DNA of 64,000 bases from Pegea sp. RAD2-039 (GCA_034620365.1 JAQGEQ010000186.1:1302001-1366000), one strand, 5' to 3'. Counted from the stretch's first letter, positions 42,859-53,940 are shown. Notes: a model not told the origin generated them from the letters alone. Numbers and translations: made by a program.

Positions 42859-45800
42859 CTAAAAAGCATCACGGATGTTTTTGAAGGGACGAACAGCGAC
42901 ATCTACTGGCAAATGGAAGTTGAAAGAGTCGAGTTTGGATAGAACAGTGGCGACTCCATCGAAACCAGTACAAGCAGCATAGCTGTCGTCTCCATAGTGA
43001 CGAGAAATAAGAAGAGAAGAATGAGAGATGACCCTAATCCATTGCGAGAGACGATGTGAGTTGAGACCAAGACACACTAGAGCTGAAAGAAGATCAGAAA
43101 GTGATGAAGATCAGAAAATGATGAGGATCAGAAAGAGATGAGGATCAGAAAGAGATGAGGATCAGAAAATGATGAGGATCAGAAAGTGATGAGGATCAGA
43201 AAATGATGAGGATCAGAAAGTGATGAGAATCAGAAAATGATGAGGATCAGAAAATGATGAGGATCAGAAAGAGATGAGGATCAGAAAGAGATGAGGATCA
43301 GAAAATGATGAGGATCAGAAAGAGATGAGGATCAGAAAATGATGAGGATCAGAAAGTGATGAGAATCAGAAAATGATGAGGATCAGAAAATTATGAGGAT
43401 CAGAAAGTGATGAGAATCAGAAAATGATGAGGATCAGAAAATGATGAGGATCAAAAAGAGATGAGGATCAGAAAATGATGATGATCAAAAAGAGATGAGG
43501 ATCAGAAAATTCAAGATTCCTTAATGAGGATGAGGATCAAACAAGAAGATTACCTTTAAACATGTCTTCATCACTTCTTTTTAAAGGTTGATGTTCACTG
43601 ATAACTTGATTAATTGCTTCTAGCAGAGATCTGCGAGCACTGCAACATCCAGACATTAGCAGCATCCTCAAAACTTCCCTGATCTGACCTGTGTTGATCA
43701 TGTCCGTCACATCCGACTAAATCTTCCAACTTAAAAGCGCGACTTAGCATCCGCTGAGGGAGTCTTGCTAGAAGAGCTCCTTTCTTTGAATGATAAAACT
43801 CCAACATCAATCCCCACGCATGCATCGTGCCTATGACGTCATCACAACTTCATTCATGTGCTCAAATGATGACGTCATCACTTACCGTCGTCAGTAGCAG
43901 CAGAACGAGATGAGTTACGCGGAAAGATGCACGAGATTGGGTTCATTATGACAGAGCTTCTTCCAATTGCATCTTGCATCAATCCATCACTGATGATGTC
44001 ACAAAGAGCCGGACACAGATCGCGGCGAACCGCTTGTGTGACGTCATCATCGACTCTTGCGGGCGAGACTCCGTCGTCGACGTCACTATCACATGATGAC
44101 GTAGTTGATGACGTATTTGATTCACCATCAGCAATACGAGAAGTTTTTCTCATCATTAGACTCCGGATGCGATTGACGCTGTGCTTCAAACGACCAATCA
44201 GCATCTTGGCGCTCTTCCGTCTTCTTTGGGATTCTTTTGAAGCTTCATGGAAGTCCCCAGCTCCACAACCAAGTTGGGATAGTGAGAACATCTGATGGGA
44301 GATTGTTTGTAGGTAGTGATGACGTCATCGTCGCGACTTACGTGGAAAAGCGCGATTGCTCTTCGGATGATGAGGATTGTAGAACTGTTTTGAGGTTTTT
44401 GACTTGGAGTCGTAGATTTTGTTGATAAATCTAAGAAGAAGACTTTAAAATGAAGAGATCAAGATGAAGAAATTAGGATCACCTTCCTCTTGCTCCACTT
44501 GCAAAAACTCAACAAATCTTTCAAGATCCTGAATCTGTGTCTGAAGATGATCAACCAATTTGGCTTTCACTTTTCCTGGATTTACAATCTGCTCAAAAAT
44601 AATCTAGTCACGTGACCTGACACCAATAAAAACGCGATTAAAAACCATTTGAATAATTAAGTGGTTATTCGTGGGTTCTTTCACAAACCTCAGCAACTGC
44701 TTCATCGACTTTACTTCTCAATGCATCTTCGGAGCTTGTAGCAAGTTCAGTTTCATCAAGCTGAAGATTTAATTTACTAGCCACTTGTTCCAATAAAGTT
44801 TGTTGCTTTTGTAGCTGCTGTGCTTGAGGTAACGCCCCAGCACCCTGAGAAGAGGACATCAATGACGGTTAATAGAGCGTGACAAGCAAACCTGCTCAAA
44901 AGCAAATGATTCTAGATCTTCTAGCTGGCTCTTTAACTCAGAGATCACTTTCTGTTGATGAGAAAAGACTTGATTTTCTTTTAATTGATTTTTTTCATCA
45001 ATTTCCTAGAAAATAAACTTTTAAATTTGATGATAATTGGGAATCCAACTAACAATATACTGATCGACGCATCCTTTATTTGCCAACTCATTTAGCTCTT
45101 CAAGAAGTAATGATCTGTCCTCTTCTTTGGCTTCATGAATCTGATGAAGACGAAACTGAACCTGAAAATAGAGATGTAAATAAGCTTTAAAAGAATAAGG
45201 TTGAAAATTACTTGAGCAAATCTGGTGGTTAATGCGAATAAAGAAGATGATAGTTGCTCTTTTTCATTTTCAAGAGAAATTATTCGCTCTAAATGTCCGT
45301 TCTTTGGTTCTACAGTTACAGGGATTTCAGATGAAGAAGCAGACTCACCTGTAAGGATTAGTTGTGTAATTTTCTTATTTTAATCGAAAAATTAATAAAA
45401 AATTTCAATTTTTATTACAATTTTATTAGTAAATACAGAAATATTCAAAATTTATAAAATATATTTTTCAATTTACTTTAAAAACTTTACTGTTTAAAAA
45501 CAAACCTTGATTAACTTAAATACAAAATTTTTTTAAAAATTTTACTGAAAAACTTCTATTACATCACCTTAAAAACAAATTAAGCTAAACAAATAACAAA
45601 ATATTAATTTACCTAATGGCGGCCACCTCTCTGAACAAAAAGTTTTTTCATCAGATGCTGAAGTTGAACTTTCATTTAGATGAACTGCTAAAATTGAAGA
45701 AGACTTTTGAATATTATCATTTTTAGAACAGTTGACTTCATCAATCATGACTTTTGAAAGATTTATATTTCTTTTATCTTCATAATCAACTTCTTGATCT

Positions 45801-45967
45801 TCTAATTTAATTTCTTGATCTTCTAATTTAATCTCTTGATCTTCTAATTCAATCTCTTGATCTTCTAATTTAATGTCTTGATCTTCAAACTTAATTTCTT
45901 GATCTTCTAGTCTAATTTCATAATCTTTCAATTTAATTTCATCATCTTCATATTCAGCCTGATCCAT
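42859..45967 (-). CDS. rundc1: RUNDC1 orthologue (RUN domain-containing protein 1), 11 exons
   Basis: Exons 5' to 3': 45613-45967, 45212-45348, 45054-45161, 44892-45005, 44689-44844, 44483-44588, 44342-44430, 43886-44291, 43689-43830, 43554-43639, 42859-43082. All joins keep frame, giving 640 residues, close to the length of vertebrate RUNDC1. Diagnostic segments in order: LTTRFAQVQFRLHQIHEAKE, SQLEDLESFAFEQGAGALPQ, EAVAEIVNPGKVKAKLVDHL, RRAIALFHMFSLSQLGCGAG, MHAWGLMLEFYHSKKGALL, LLEAINQVISEHQPLKRSDE, and the C-terminal RUN-domain end SLPVD/HLPVDVAVRPFKNIRDAF. The N-terminal half is coiled coil; the C-terminal half is the RUN domain, a fold that usually binds small GTPases. The protein is intracellular, and vertebrate work links it to p53 repression. 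Odd points are a lineage-specific heptad repeat in exon 1, a 49-bp intron (43640-43688) and a minisatellite in the last intron. Confidence 0.95.
43083..43553 (-). other. rundc1: Last intron of RUNDC1
   Basis: Minus-strand donor GTAATC next to exon 43554-43639 and acceptor TTCTTTCAG next to exon 42859-43082. Almost its whole length is a 17-bp tandem repeat, described separately. It is bounded by exact frame agreement (one base carried over) and by conserved protein on both sides (KRSDEDMFK and ALVCLGLN). Confidence 0.85.
43090..43513. repeat. 17-bp minisatellite in the last RUNDC1 intron
   Basis: About 25 tandem units of GATCAGAAAATGATGAG, with variants at one main position (AAAATG, AAAGTG, AAAGAG) and occasional GATGAGAAT. 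Units differ by one or two bases and the variants recur in blocks, which suggests internal duplication of multi-unit segments. On the transcribed (minus) strand each unit reads CTCATCATTTTCTGATC, which is pyrimidine-rich with a CTGAT branch-site-like core. The array ends within a few bases of the 3' splice acceptor. Confidence 0.95.
43834..44327. promoter_or_regulatory. Cluster of CRE palindromes (TGACGTCA) in RUNDC1
   Basis: Perfect TGACGTCA occurs at 43834-43841, 43870-43877, 44039-44046 and 44320-44327, usually within GATGACGTCATC. The third lies in coding sequence, where it helps spell an Asp-Asp-Val run; the others are intronic. This is the CREB/ATF site. The density is far above chance for AT-rich DNA. 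Confidence 0.45.
45777..45955 (-). repeat. rundc1: 21-bp tandem repeat coding for a heptad (EIKLEDQ) in RUNDC1 exon 1
   Basis: About nine in-frame 21-bp units encode variants of EIKLEDQ near the start of RUNDC1 (about residues 8-62). The earlier units in the protein are more diverged (DEIKLKDYEIRL) and the central ones nearly identical, so the tract expanded recently. Charge alternates with Ile/Leu at a seven-residue spacing, which would suit an acidic amphipathic helix or coiled coil. Vertebrate RUNDC1 has an acidic N-terminus here but, to my knowledge, no such repeat. Confidence 0.9.
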
Positions 45968-47331
45968 TTCATATAAAAATTAAACAAATAAAAATTTCTA
46001 TAAAAGTTAATTATAAATAGAATCTTCAGAAAAATTATAAATTGATTTAAAAAACTTTGAAACAAATTTATTTCTGATATATTTGAAATAACTAAATATT
46101 TTATAAGACTGAAATAAAAAAAAATTCTTATATGATGAGCTTTAAAAAAAATTAAGTTTTTAATTAATCGAGTTAATTTTAAAGATAATTACTAAAATAA
46201 ATAAGTTTTGATTAAACGATAATAATAAATAAAACTTATTCTGAATTTAACTTCATTTTAATCACCACTTTTAAAATGTGCGTAGAAATTTTATAAAAAT
46301 GTATTCAATGACTATATACAGGAAACTATAGGACAGATGAATAAATAGAAATTAAAATGCCTTTTATAATTTGTGAATAACACAGATGGCACGCTAGCAC
46401 CATAAATAATCAAGAAATTCAAATATTATACTATTTATTACACAAAAAATTATAATTTGATTAAAATTTAGAGAAAAAATAAGTTTGCATAAAATTAATG
46501 AAATAAAATTTAGCTAATTCAATTGCAAAATCTTAGCTTAAATGAAAAATTGTTATTATTGAAAGGTAAGGACAAACAAATAGAAAGGAATTTCTGACAT
46601 TTACACGTAACCAAAAAGCTTTCAAGTGTGAACAACAAGACGACTTCGGAACAAAAAACTTTTATAAACAAACCATGCTTACCTTAAGAAAAGTTTGTTT
46701 AGATTAGTTTAAAATTGTTGATAGTGCGAAATGGCAAAAAAAGTTTTTTTAAGTTGTCTGTTCAGTAACTTTCTGCAGTACCTAAAGGATTAAAAACTAA
46801 ATTTAATGAAGAAAGTAGACTTTTGTTATAATTAACTTCAAAAAATAAACGGTAAAGTAAAGATATTAAAACTATGATATCCAAAATATTAAAGAATGAC
46901 TCAAACTTGATGTCTTCCGTTCATGCACTCAAAACTAGCAATGACTATTCATTATATGAAAGTTTTTTTATACCTGTATCCCAAACCATTACTATGCGTT
47001 TAATAATTTGGGTCATGTATCTTATGGTCAAGTTAATGGTTTTTTAAAGTATGATACAGATGTTTATTTCTTCAATAATTAAATAGATATATAGAAAAAC
47101 TACCCTGAAAATTTAAAAATATTCTTATTAGATCTTTGAAGTTATTGTAAGATGGAATATGCCTGACATCTTTTTAGAAAAGTTTTCGACATGAGGGTTA
47201 TGAAACCTGAAAAGATCGAGGGTTACAAGTTTCAGTGGTAAAGGAAGCTGAGGGCCGAATATTTTTCACTGTAAAAAGATCAAAAAGTAAAAACTCGACT
47301 CTACTTGTTGCTAAAAAAATTCTTATTTTTA
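45968..47331. other. Upstream region of RUNDC1; no gene seen
   Basis: AT-rich spacer before the RUNDC1 start codon (45965-45967, minus). On the minus strand a possible acceptor (CTTTTATAG) lies about 30 bases before the ATG, so a 5'UTR intron or trans-splicing is possible. No CRE, E-box or convincing TATA was found close to the start. Towards 47.3 kb the DNA becomes less A/T-rich as the repeats begin. Confidence 0.4.
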
Positions 47332-47720
47332 CAGAGCTTCGTAGACCGAAGCAGTTGATAAAAAAAGGTTGATATTCATATTTTCTGGTGCGATTTAATT
47401 ATAGTGGCGAGCAAAGTATGTACTAAGTTGTCCTTACTATTTAGATCAAGTTAGTTGACACGGCCCAGTGACCCAGGATAATGATATCAGGATGAATGGG
47501 TTTTGAGGGTTAGGTTTGAGTTTACTCCCATAGCCTTTGTTTCTCTCAAAGCAACCACAAGGTTGTGGTACTGCTTGCCTATTTGGGGCAGACATTTTTC
47601 GTGCTTTAAATTGTGGTATAAGACAGCGCAGCATGCTGGATCTCCGTCGTAATGTAGAGCGGTATATCGTACCTTCGACAACAAGGTGGATTTCAAACCT
47701 ACGTATAAACGTAGCAGCCA
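47332..47720 (-). mobile_element. Dispersed SINE-like repeat, copy B
   Basis: Best preserved of three related copies (others at 38077-38425 and 41980-42135). On the minus strand it begins with GGTTTGAAATCC, one insertion and one substitution from the tRNA B-box GGTTCGAATCC. It continues through AGCATGCTGCGC, CTATGGGAGTAAA and CTGGGTCACTGGGCC, and ends near the hairpin CTTCG-CGAAG. Short ORFs on both strands are incidental. A tRNA-derived SINE is the simplest reading. Confidence 0.6.
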
Positions 47721-47885
47721 ATCAAATCAATCACTTGTCCATCTTGTACCAATCTGATAACCAAATACTCATAAAAATATTGTCCCATATACTTAAGTAA
47801 GATCTTGTGAAATTTGTAGTCAATTTTTACTACTCACTATTATGCTAAAGCGGAAAAACTTAACAAGAACAAATTTGCAAAATCT

Positions 47886-48318
47886 CTAAATATGTTTGCC
47901 ACCTAAAAAGAAAGAAAGATAGTAGCCCGCCTCGGCCGCGAAAGGACATGCGTATATATGCACTATGTATGTATGTGCCAGGGCAGAAGTTATGGATATC
48001 CAGTTGTTGCCCATGCAGTAGGATTCCACTCTCCACACCAGTAAGGTTACACAGCAGAACAGAAAGACTAATAAAGATAAAGAGAAGAAGAACACTATTC
48101 AGTACAGTGACAAACTGCCTACGAGGCTCCAACTCCGGCTTTGAATTCGGAGTTTTTGCATCTCTAGAAGTGTTGTCATTTTATCAGACCCACAGGTCAC
48201 TTCACCTAGGCTCTTTTATATGGACTTTTCCTTGTCACCAATATTTATACACATGGAAACGAACCCTGAATCTCCGCTTGGTAGGCTGGTATGGTAACCG
48301 CTTCGCCACATCGATGGA
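47886..48318 (-). mobile_element. tRNA-derived SINE
   Basis: On the minus strand the element opens with an A-box TGGCGAAGCGG (48298-48308), which fits TRGCNNAGYNGG exactly. A B-box GGTTCGTTTCC (48255-48265), one mismatch from consensus, starts about 43 bases later. This is an internal pol III promoter with tRNA-like spacing. The body of about 350 bp is GC-richer than its surroundings and ends near a pyrimidine-rich tail (CTTTCTTTCTTTTT, about 47905-47918). It differs in sequence from the repeat at 47332-47720. No cloverleaf can be folded with confidence, so it is not a tRNA gene. Confidence 0.65.
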
Positions 48319-48437
48319 TAAAAGCTATTTCTCTCGTCTTTCAGCTTACTAATAGACTTTTAATATCTCAAAAGATTTGTCAGCTTGATGGTTTGACTCG
48401 ATTTAAAATTTATTTTTATCAGCAAGCTTTATTTAGC

Positions 48438-49023
48438 TTAAGAAAGTAGATACTGCATTCTACGACTCGTATCACAACTTATTGTTGCTTGCAAGAAATC
48501 ATCTACAGAAGATCGTGTCAACTTAGAATAATAAATTAGCGAGCCATTAAGCAGAGAGATATCTGTCCCTAACCGACAAACAGTTTGATTCCTAAAATAA
48601 GATATAAGATCAGCATCACTATTTATTAGAACTAGCTCAGTTTGATCCACTCTTCAGTGAATTTGTTTCAATCCAATTTACCTTTGATGAACTTCGATAC
48701 ATTTATCTGGTTCAAACTTCAATGTTTTGGCCACTAACTGCGATGTTGCTATGACATTGGACGAAGATTCGGTATGAATGTAAAACAATCAGCTACCGCT
48801 GCAAACAGCTTCGGTGAGTCTAACTTTATTTCTAAAAGAAAATTTTGATGTTTACAGAACTCATCTGTTCCTTTCGTATCATGAAATAATTGTAAAGAAT
48901 TATTCTCCGATCTCAAAATCTGACTTAACTCTTCTCATGAAAATAGCTAAGCGTTCTGCTTCTGAAAAAGTCTTTAAAATCATCGAGCGATCAGAAACTA
49001 TAATACTGTCAACTGTTATATAG
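48438..49023 (-). pseudogene. Intron-containing pseudogene, unrecognised family
   Basis: The minus strand encodes about 165 residues of good protein character, but in more than one frame. From 5': SDRSMILKTFSEAERLAIFM (about 48925-49000), a frameshift near 48900, LFHDTKGTDEFCKHQNFLLE and LDSPKLFAAVADCF, a second one-base shift in a T run near 48765, then SSSNVIATSQLVAKTLKFEP to 48682. A normal intron follows (donor GTAAAT, acceptor TTTTAG), then 48438-48591 with QTVCRLGTDISLLNGSLIYY to a TAA. AATAAA (TTTATT at 48428-48433 on +) follows the stop. The retained intron rules out a retrocopy. If the shifts are assembly errors, it could be a live gene. Confidence 0.5.
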
Positions 49024-49141
49024 AAACAGTCAACTGTTATATTTTATTTTTGAAGAAACTAGTCGATCTGATCTTTAGATATGTGTCATTATCAATAAAG
49101 TTGATTTGATTGTACAATATATGATAGTTCAAACTCTACAT

Positions 49142-49850
49142 TTACTTATGCGGTAAAAAATCTTCTGCTTTACAGCGTAGATATACCAAGATTAGAAATA
49201 TATTTTGATATGTTAATGTTGAATCAAAGAAATTATTTAATTTTCTAATTGGCTTTCTAACAACCTTAATACCGAATGATACTTTAAAGAAAGAAAATGC
49301 TAAGTTGCAAGATAACTTCACCAACAAAGCAATTATCAAGTAGAGGAAATATGATGTGTGTTGAAGTCAAAGACGTTCAGCGCCATCTGATTTTTGTTAT
49401 ATTATCAAAGTTTATTCCCAATTCATACTTCCGTAACTTTAGTTGAAGAACATCCTAAGGACACAATTGATCTGATTGGCTAGCAAGTCTTGGACATTAA
49501 GAGTAGTTTGGGATCGTAGTCTAGATGGAGTCCTTTATACTTTATGAAGAATCTAAGAAGTGTTTGTGAGAAAAACGTTGAGAAAAAGTTGTTTTTTGTT
49601 TACTTGATATACTTGATGGAGTAAATGTGAATACTTTTACCGGGCTGAAGTAAAAGTCGACTTCGTATATGCGAGTGGTAGAAAAGGAGAACATGATGGT
49701 TACTTTTGTCTTTAAACTACACATTTTCATGATTGAGTCTGAGACCTTTCAGTTTGACTCAGTCAAAAATAGAATTGAAGCTGACTTACTAAACAATTTT
49801 CCGAATTTAAACATCAGTTTGTGATTAGGACCATTTCATTTATTAAATCA
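49142..49850 (-). pseudogene. Further decayed coding-like sequence upstream of the 48.4-kb pseudogene
   Basis: Same strand as the pseudogene. Blocks include FDSTLTYQNIFLILVYLRCK (49142-49220), GLHLDYDPKLLLMSKTC (about 49490-49545, ending in a stop) and a 62-codon frame at 49542-49730 with TTRIYEVDFYFSPVKVFTF, preceded in frame by a stop and FGKLFSKSASILFLTES. Stops separate the blocks and splice sites are not obvious. These may be the 5' part of the same broken gene. Confidence 0.3.
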
Positions 49851-52539
49851 AAATAAGAAGTAGGCTTGTTTATTTTTCTAAGAAGTCTAACTATGATTTC
49901 AAAGTTAAGAAAACTTCTTTTCAGTTCTAATGATGTCTCAAAAATTTAAAAATATCTAAATGTGTTTTTGCTTTTTTGAAAAAAACCTAAATTATTCGGC
50001 ATTAAGAAATACAATACTCATAAGATTAGATTTCCAAGAAGAAAGTAAACAGATCAATTTGAGAAATTATCATAAGACATTTTGAGTGCAAATAGTGAAA
50101 CTATGACTTAATCATTCAAAAAAACTTATTTTATACCCATGATTACTCAAACTGTTTGTCAATATTTGTCAATTAGGTTTTATTCATTTCTAAAATATCT
50201 TAACTTAAGAGATCAAAATAAACAAAATCATTTTTATATATATTTTATTATTATTATAAAGCAATATTTTGAATAATTTCAATGACTATGATATATAGCT
50301 ATGAAATACATCTGGATTAAAGATTTAATGTCTCTGACCTGATCATTAACATAATGATTTGCCAAACAAAACTGTTTTTGATAATTTAGCATTTTCATGA
50401 AAGTTAAAAATATCATTTCAATTTTTTTATTCTATAGCTTGAATGTTTAAACAAACTTTCCAAGTAATACTTGTACTTATGACGCCATCTCTATTGATGT
50501 CAAATGTAATCATTTTTTCAAGATTTCTTTTTACTTCTACGGAAGTATAAACTTTCCACAATTGTTTTCTAAATAAACTTCTTATTGGATTTCAATTTAT
50601 GATAACCGACTAAACATAAATTCTATTTAGGTTTATTTTACACTCAAATTATTCCATTAATTTATTTCTTATTATATAAAAATATATTTTTAACTTTTTA
50701 TTTTAAAACTCATATCTAAGTTTAATTAAAGGTTTATTTTAATCCTAAAAATTGGTCTATAAATTTACAACAGAGAGAAACTCTATATAAGCTTTATTTT
50801 CAAATTTCTTTATAGAATCCATTAAACGTTTCAGGAATTATTATAAAATTTTCATTTATTTTTAACGGCTAAAATTTTTAATACTTGATTTGTTTTATGA
50901 GTTTTATAATAATTAAGAACACGACTTCCAGTGTTACCTAATTATTTATATAATGCTACTATATACTATTTAAGGATTTGTGGTGTTTTTTTAAGTTAAC
51001 CTGATTTTGATAACATCACTGCAGCATATAACAGAAGTTCTGCATCTATACTTCTGCTGCATATAATAATGTCTAATATTCACCTAATACCTAATTGATA
51101 ATTAGAATTAAATGAAAAGAATGTGATTAATAAGTTATTATGAAATATTCAAAAACATTATTGATGAAAAGACAAAACTGAACTATTATAAAGCTTTTTT
51201 AGTGAGACAGATAAAGTGATTTTTTAAATATTAAGTTCAATTTGTACAATCTTTAGTTTACAAGGTCATAGAAACTTAGTATTTTTTCTGAGAGTTTATC
51301 AAGTTTCTTACTTTCAAGTTATATTTTGTGATCGTATTTTTATATTTGATAAACACTTATAGCTTAAACAAAATTCAATTAAAAATACTTAAATGAATAG
51401 TTTTATTTTAAGCTTAATTGTATGAAGGCTAAAAGGGTTTTTAAAGTGTCTGGTAACCATTGTTAGGAGTTCTCAGGTCGAAGTGTTCACTGTAATCTAA
51501 TGAAAAATGTATGGCATTACATCAAGTGAGACCTTTGTAAGAAAATCCTTTGAAATACTTCCTTAAAAAAATAAGAGCTTTACCTCAAATATTTATTCAA
51601 ACCTGAGTTATACTGTATGATTTTGATTAGCTAGAAGATTTTGAAATATAAAAGGATATTTTTAAAATATATTTGGCAACATTTTTTTTATTTTGAGTGT
51701 ACTCCTTAAAATAGTATAACTGAAATAGTGTTATCGTTATTGTAAAGTATTTTTAAAGAATCATAGATTTAATCATCATCTTATTGTTATTTATATATGT
51801 GACAAAAATATGGAAAACTAAATCTTAAAACAGCTATAAAAAGTTTATTCTATTTATAATTCAAAATATATTTTATAGAAACGACTTTTGCAGAGCTAAT
51901 TTGCTGCAACATCGGGCAATTAAAAGTGAAGAAGTAACAGCACAGTTTATTGTGTTTTCATTCTTTTTTATATAATTGTAGTTTTTAGAGAAACAAAACG
52001 ATATAAAAATTTCATTTAAAATTTGAAATCTTTAGCTAAAAGAATAATTTGAAATCTTATATGGTGCATAACAAACATTTTGTAGAATTTTATTTTGTTC
52101 AGTTGAAAATATCGTTTTTAGTGAGACAATCTCACTTTTGAAGAAATTTTGAACTATTCGGGATTTTAAAAGATTAAATCGAAAATCGTTTAATGCTTTT
52201 TAGATAATTTAATAAAATAGATAATAAATCAATAATACATGCAGTTGTTTATTTTCAGTAAAATAATCAATACTTTTATTGTATGAGTTTAATCTACAAC
52301 AACATAAAGAAGATCTTTTATAAAAAAAGTTAAAAAAACTCAAGGCAAAGCTTCTTCAGTGTCTTCTATGTTTCTATAATTTATCACAAATCAAAAATTT
52401 TTTAACAAACTGAGTATAAAAGTTAAATTAAAATAAAGAATCAATAAAATTTGTTTGAAGTCCATTAGCAGGAATCGTCAATAAACATTTCTTCCGTACT
52501 GAAAAATTCATGAAAAAATTTTTAGCAAGAACCGGGATT
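49851..52539. other. AT-rich intergenic stretch
   Basis: No supported gene, RNA or repeat. A short motif, CATATAA next to CAGCAG-type triplets, appears twice at 51022-51068 but is too short to call. Confidence 0.5.
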
Positions 52540-53100
52540 TGGTTTCAATTAGGAGCTCATTGAAAAAAGCTTTCACAATTCCAAAATAATGTTTGTAGAA
52601 GGTTGATGGTTTGCAGATAACAGATTGTAGTTATGAAATGTGAATAACAAGCAGACGACGAAGAACGTAGTAGAGAAAATTATCAATTTAATCAATCAAT
52701 CTATTAGGTGGATAACTTAAATCATTCAGTAGTTGAACTTTTGATCAGTTTCAAAGTGAACCTTACAGGAGAAACCAGCTGAGATATTCTTGAACAAAGC
52801 ATTTCTTCTAAACTGGCAAAATACAAACTAGAAAAACGAGACAGTTCTGAATATTAAATCAATAAAATGGCTTCCAGTAAGATTGGATTTAGACAAGTTA
52901 ACAATTAAAAGCTTTTAATCATTTAAATTGTCAAACTTACAAACTGACAAAGTGGTTCTCAAATAAATTTGCGCTGAGATAAACACTCAATTTAGAAACA
53001 TTCTTGTTAACGTAACAGTAATACGTAGACGACGTTGATACCTATGATTTAATCCATTCCACTTTTCACATTTGCTGTTGACACAATTTAGGTTATTTAT
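52540..53100 (-). pseudogene. Decayed coding element, copy 2
   Basis: On the minus strand LEEMLCSRISQLVSPVRFTL (about 52745-52810) and its flanks align with copy 1 at 41.5 kb: TTAGAAGA, then an ATNCTT, then CTGGTTTCTCCTGTAAG against CTGGTTCTCCTGTGAG. Further on, CTACAATCTGTT matches CTGCAATCTGTT. Upstream pieces (LTGSHFIDLIFRTVSFF) are in another frame and end in a stop. It is degenerate and multi-copy, so probably a mobile-element relic. Confidence 0.4.
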
Positions 53101-53940
53101 AGATTCTTTCAATTCCCTGCTGAAGTAGCCCGACTTCATTAGTAGTGACAATTATATTTGTTAATTTATCATTTGTCCATTCAAAGTATTAATTAGATAT
53201 TTTAAGATTTTCAAATTTTCTAGTAGCAAATTCTAAAGTTTCTCAAAACTTTCTTTTATGCCACTTTCTTATGCAAACAAATCTGACAGATTTAAAGAGT
53301 TTGTTTCTGTTGCTTTCAAATAAGAAAAATATCGAAATGAAATCAACAGCTTAAAGCAAAATTTAAGCTTTTATAAGAGATTGTGAGATATCAAGCTTTT
53401 GTGTTATCGTGTTAATATGTTTGTTAGCTTATTGAATTAAGCTGTTTAGTAAATGAGAAGTTTTAATAGGCTTTGTTTTTTAATCAGTTTGACAAATAAC
53501 TATTGATGATATTATCCAAACTATTTTTTAAACACCTCTATTAGATTCTGCAACCTTAATTGTTATTCTTAAAAAGCTTACTGGGATAAAAGTCTATATA
53601 AATATTTTGTTTGAGAACTTCTTTGACTTTTATGGGCTTTTAACTATAAGATTAAAGACTTATAAGTCTAGTAGTTCCATTTTACAAATTTGATTTTGTT
53701 TAAAACTATCCAAATATTTATTGAAATAATTTAATTAAAAAATCTAAATTTTTGTTCATGAAGTTGCTGAAAATATTTTGAGCAATTTTAGTGTCACGTG
53801 ATTTTTCATACTTGACATACTTTCGCAAAACTAGTTCAGCAAACTATTTCTATAAACAGCCCAAAAATATTAATTAAAATTTTCGTTTTTCAATTTTTGT
53901 TAAATTTCAGATTTATTTTCATTTTATAAATTGTTAAAAG
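53101..53940. other. Spacer with one E-box palindrome
   Basis: AT-rich, no gene. TCACGTGA at 53794-53801 is the only notable motif. Confidence 0.5.

Noticed and set aside
43927-44295. 122-codon + strand ORF opposite RUNDC1 exon 8.
   Set aside because: Shadow of a strongly supported minus-strand exon whose product matches RUNDC1.
47446-48352. Several 69-134 codon ORFs on both strands.
   Set aside because: They lie in SINE-like repeats with pol III boxes, lack splice or poly(A) context, and conflict with each other.
48814-49023. 69-codon + ORF.
   Set aside because: Opposite strand to the better-supported pseudogene blocks; no matching exon partners.
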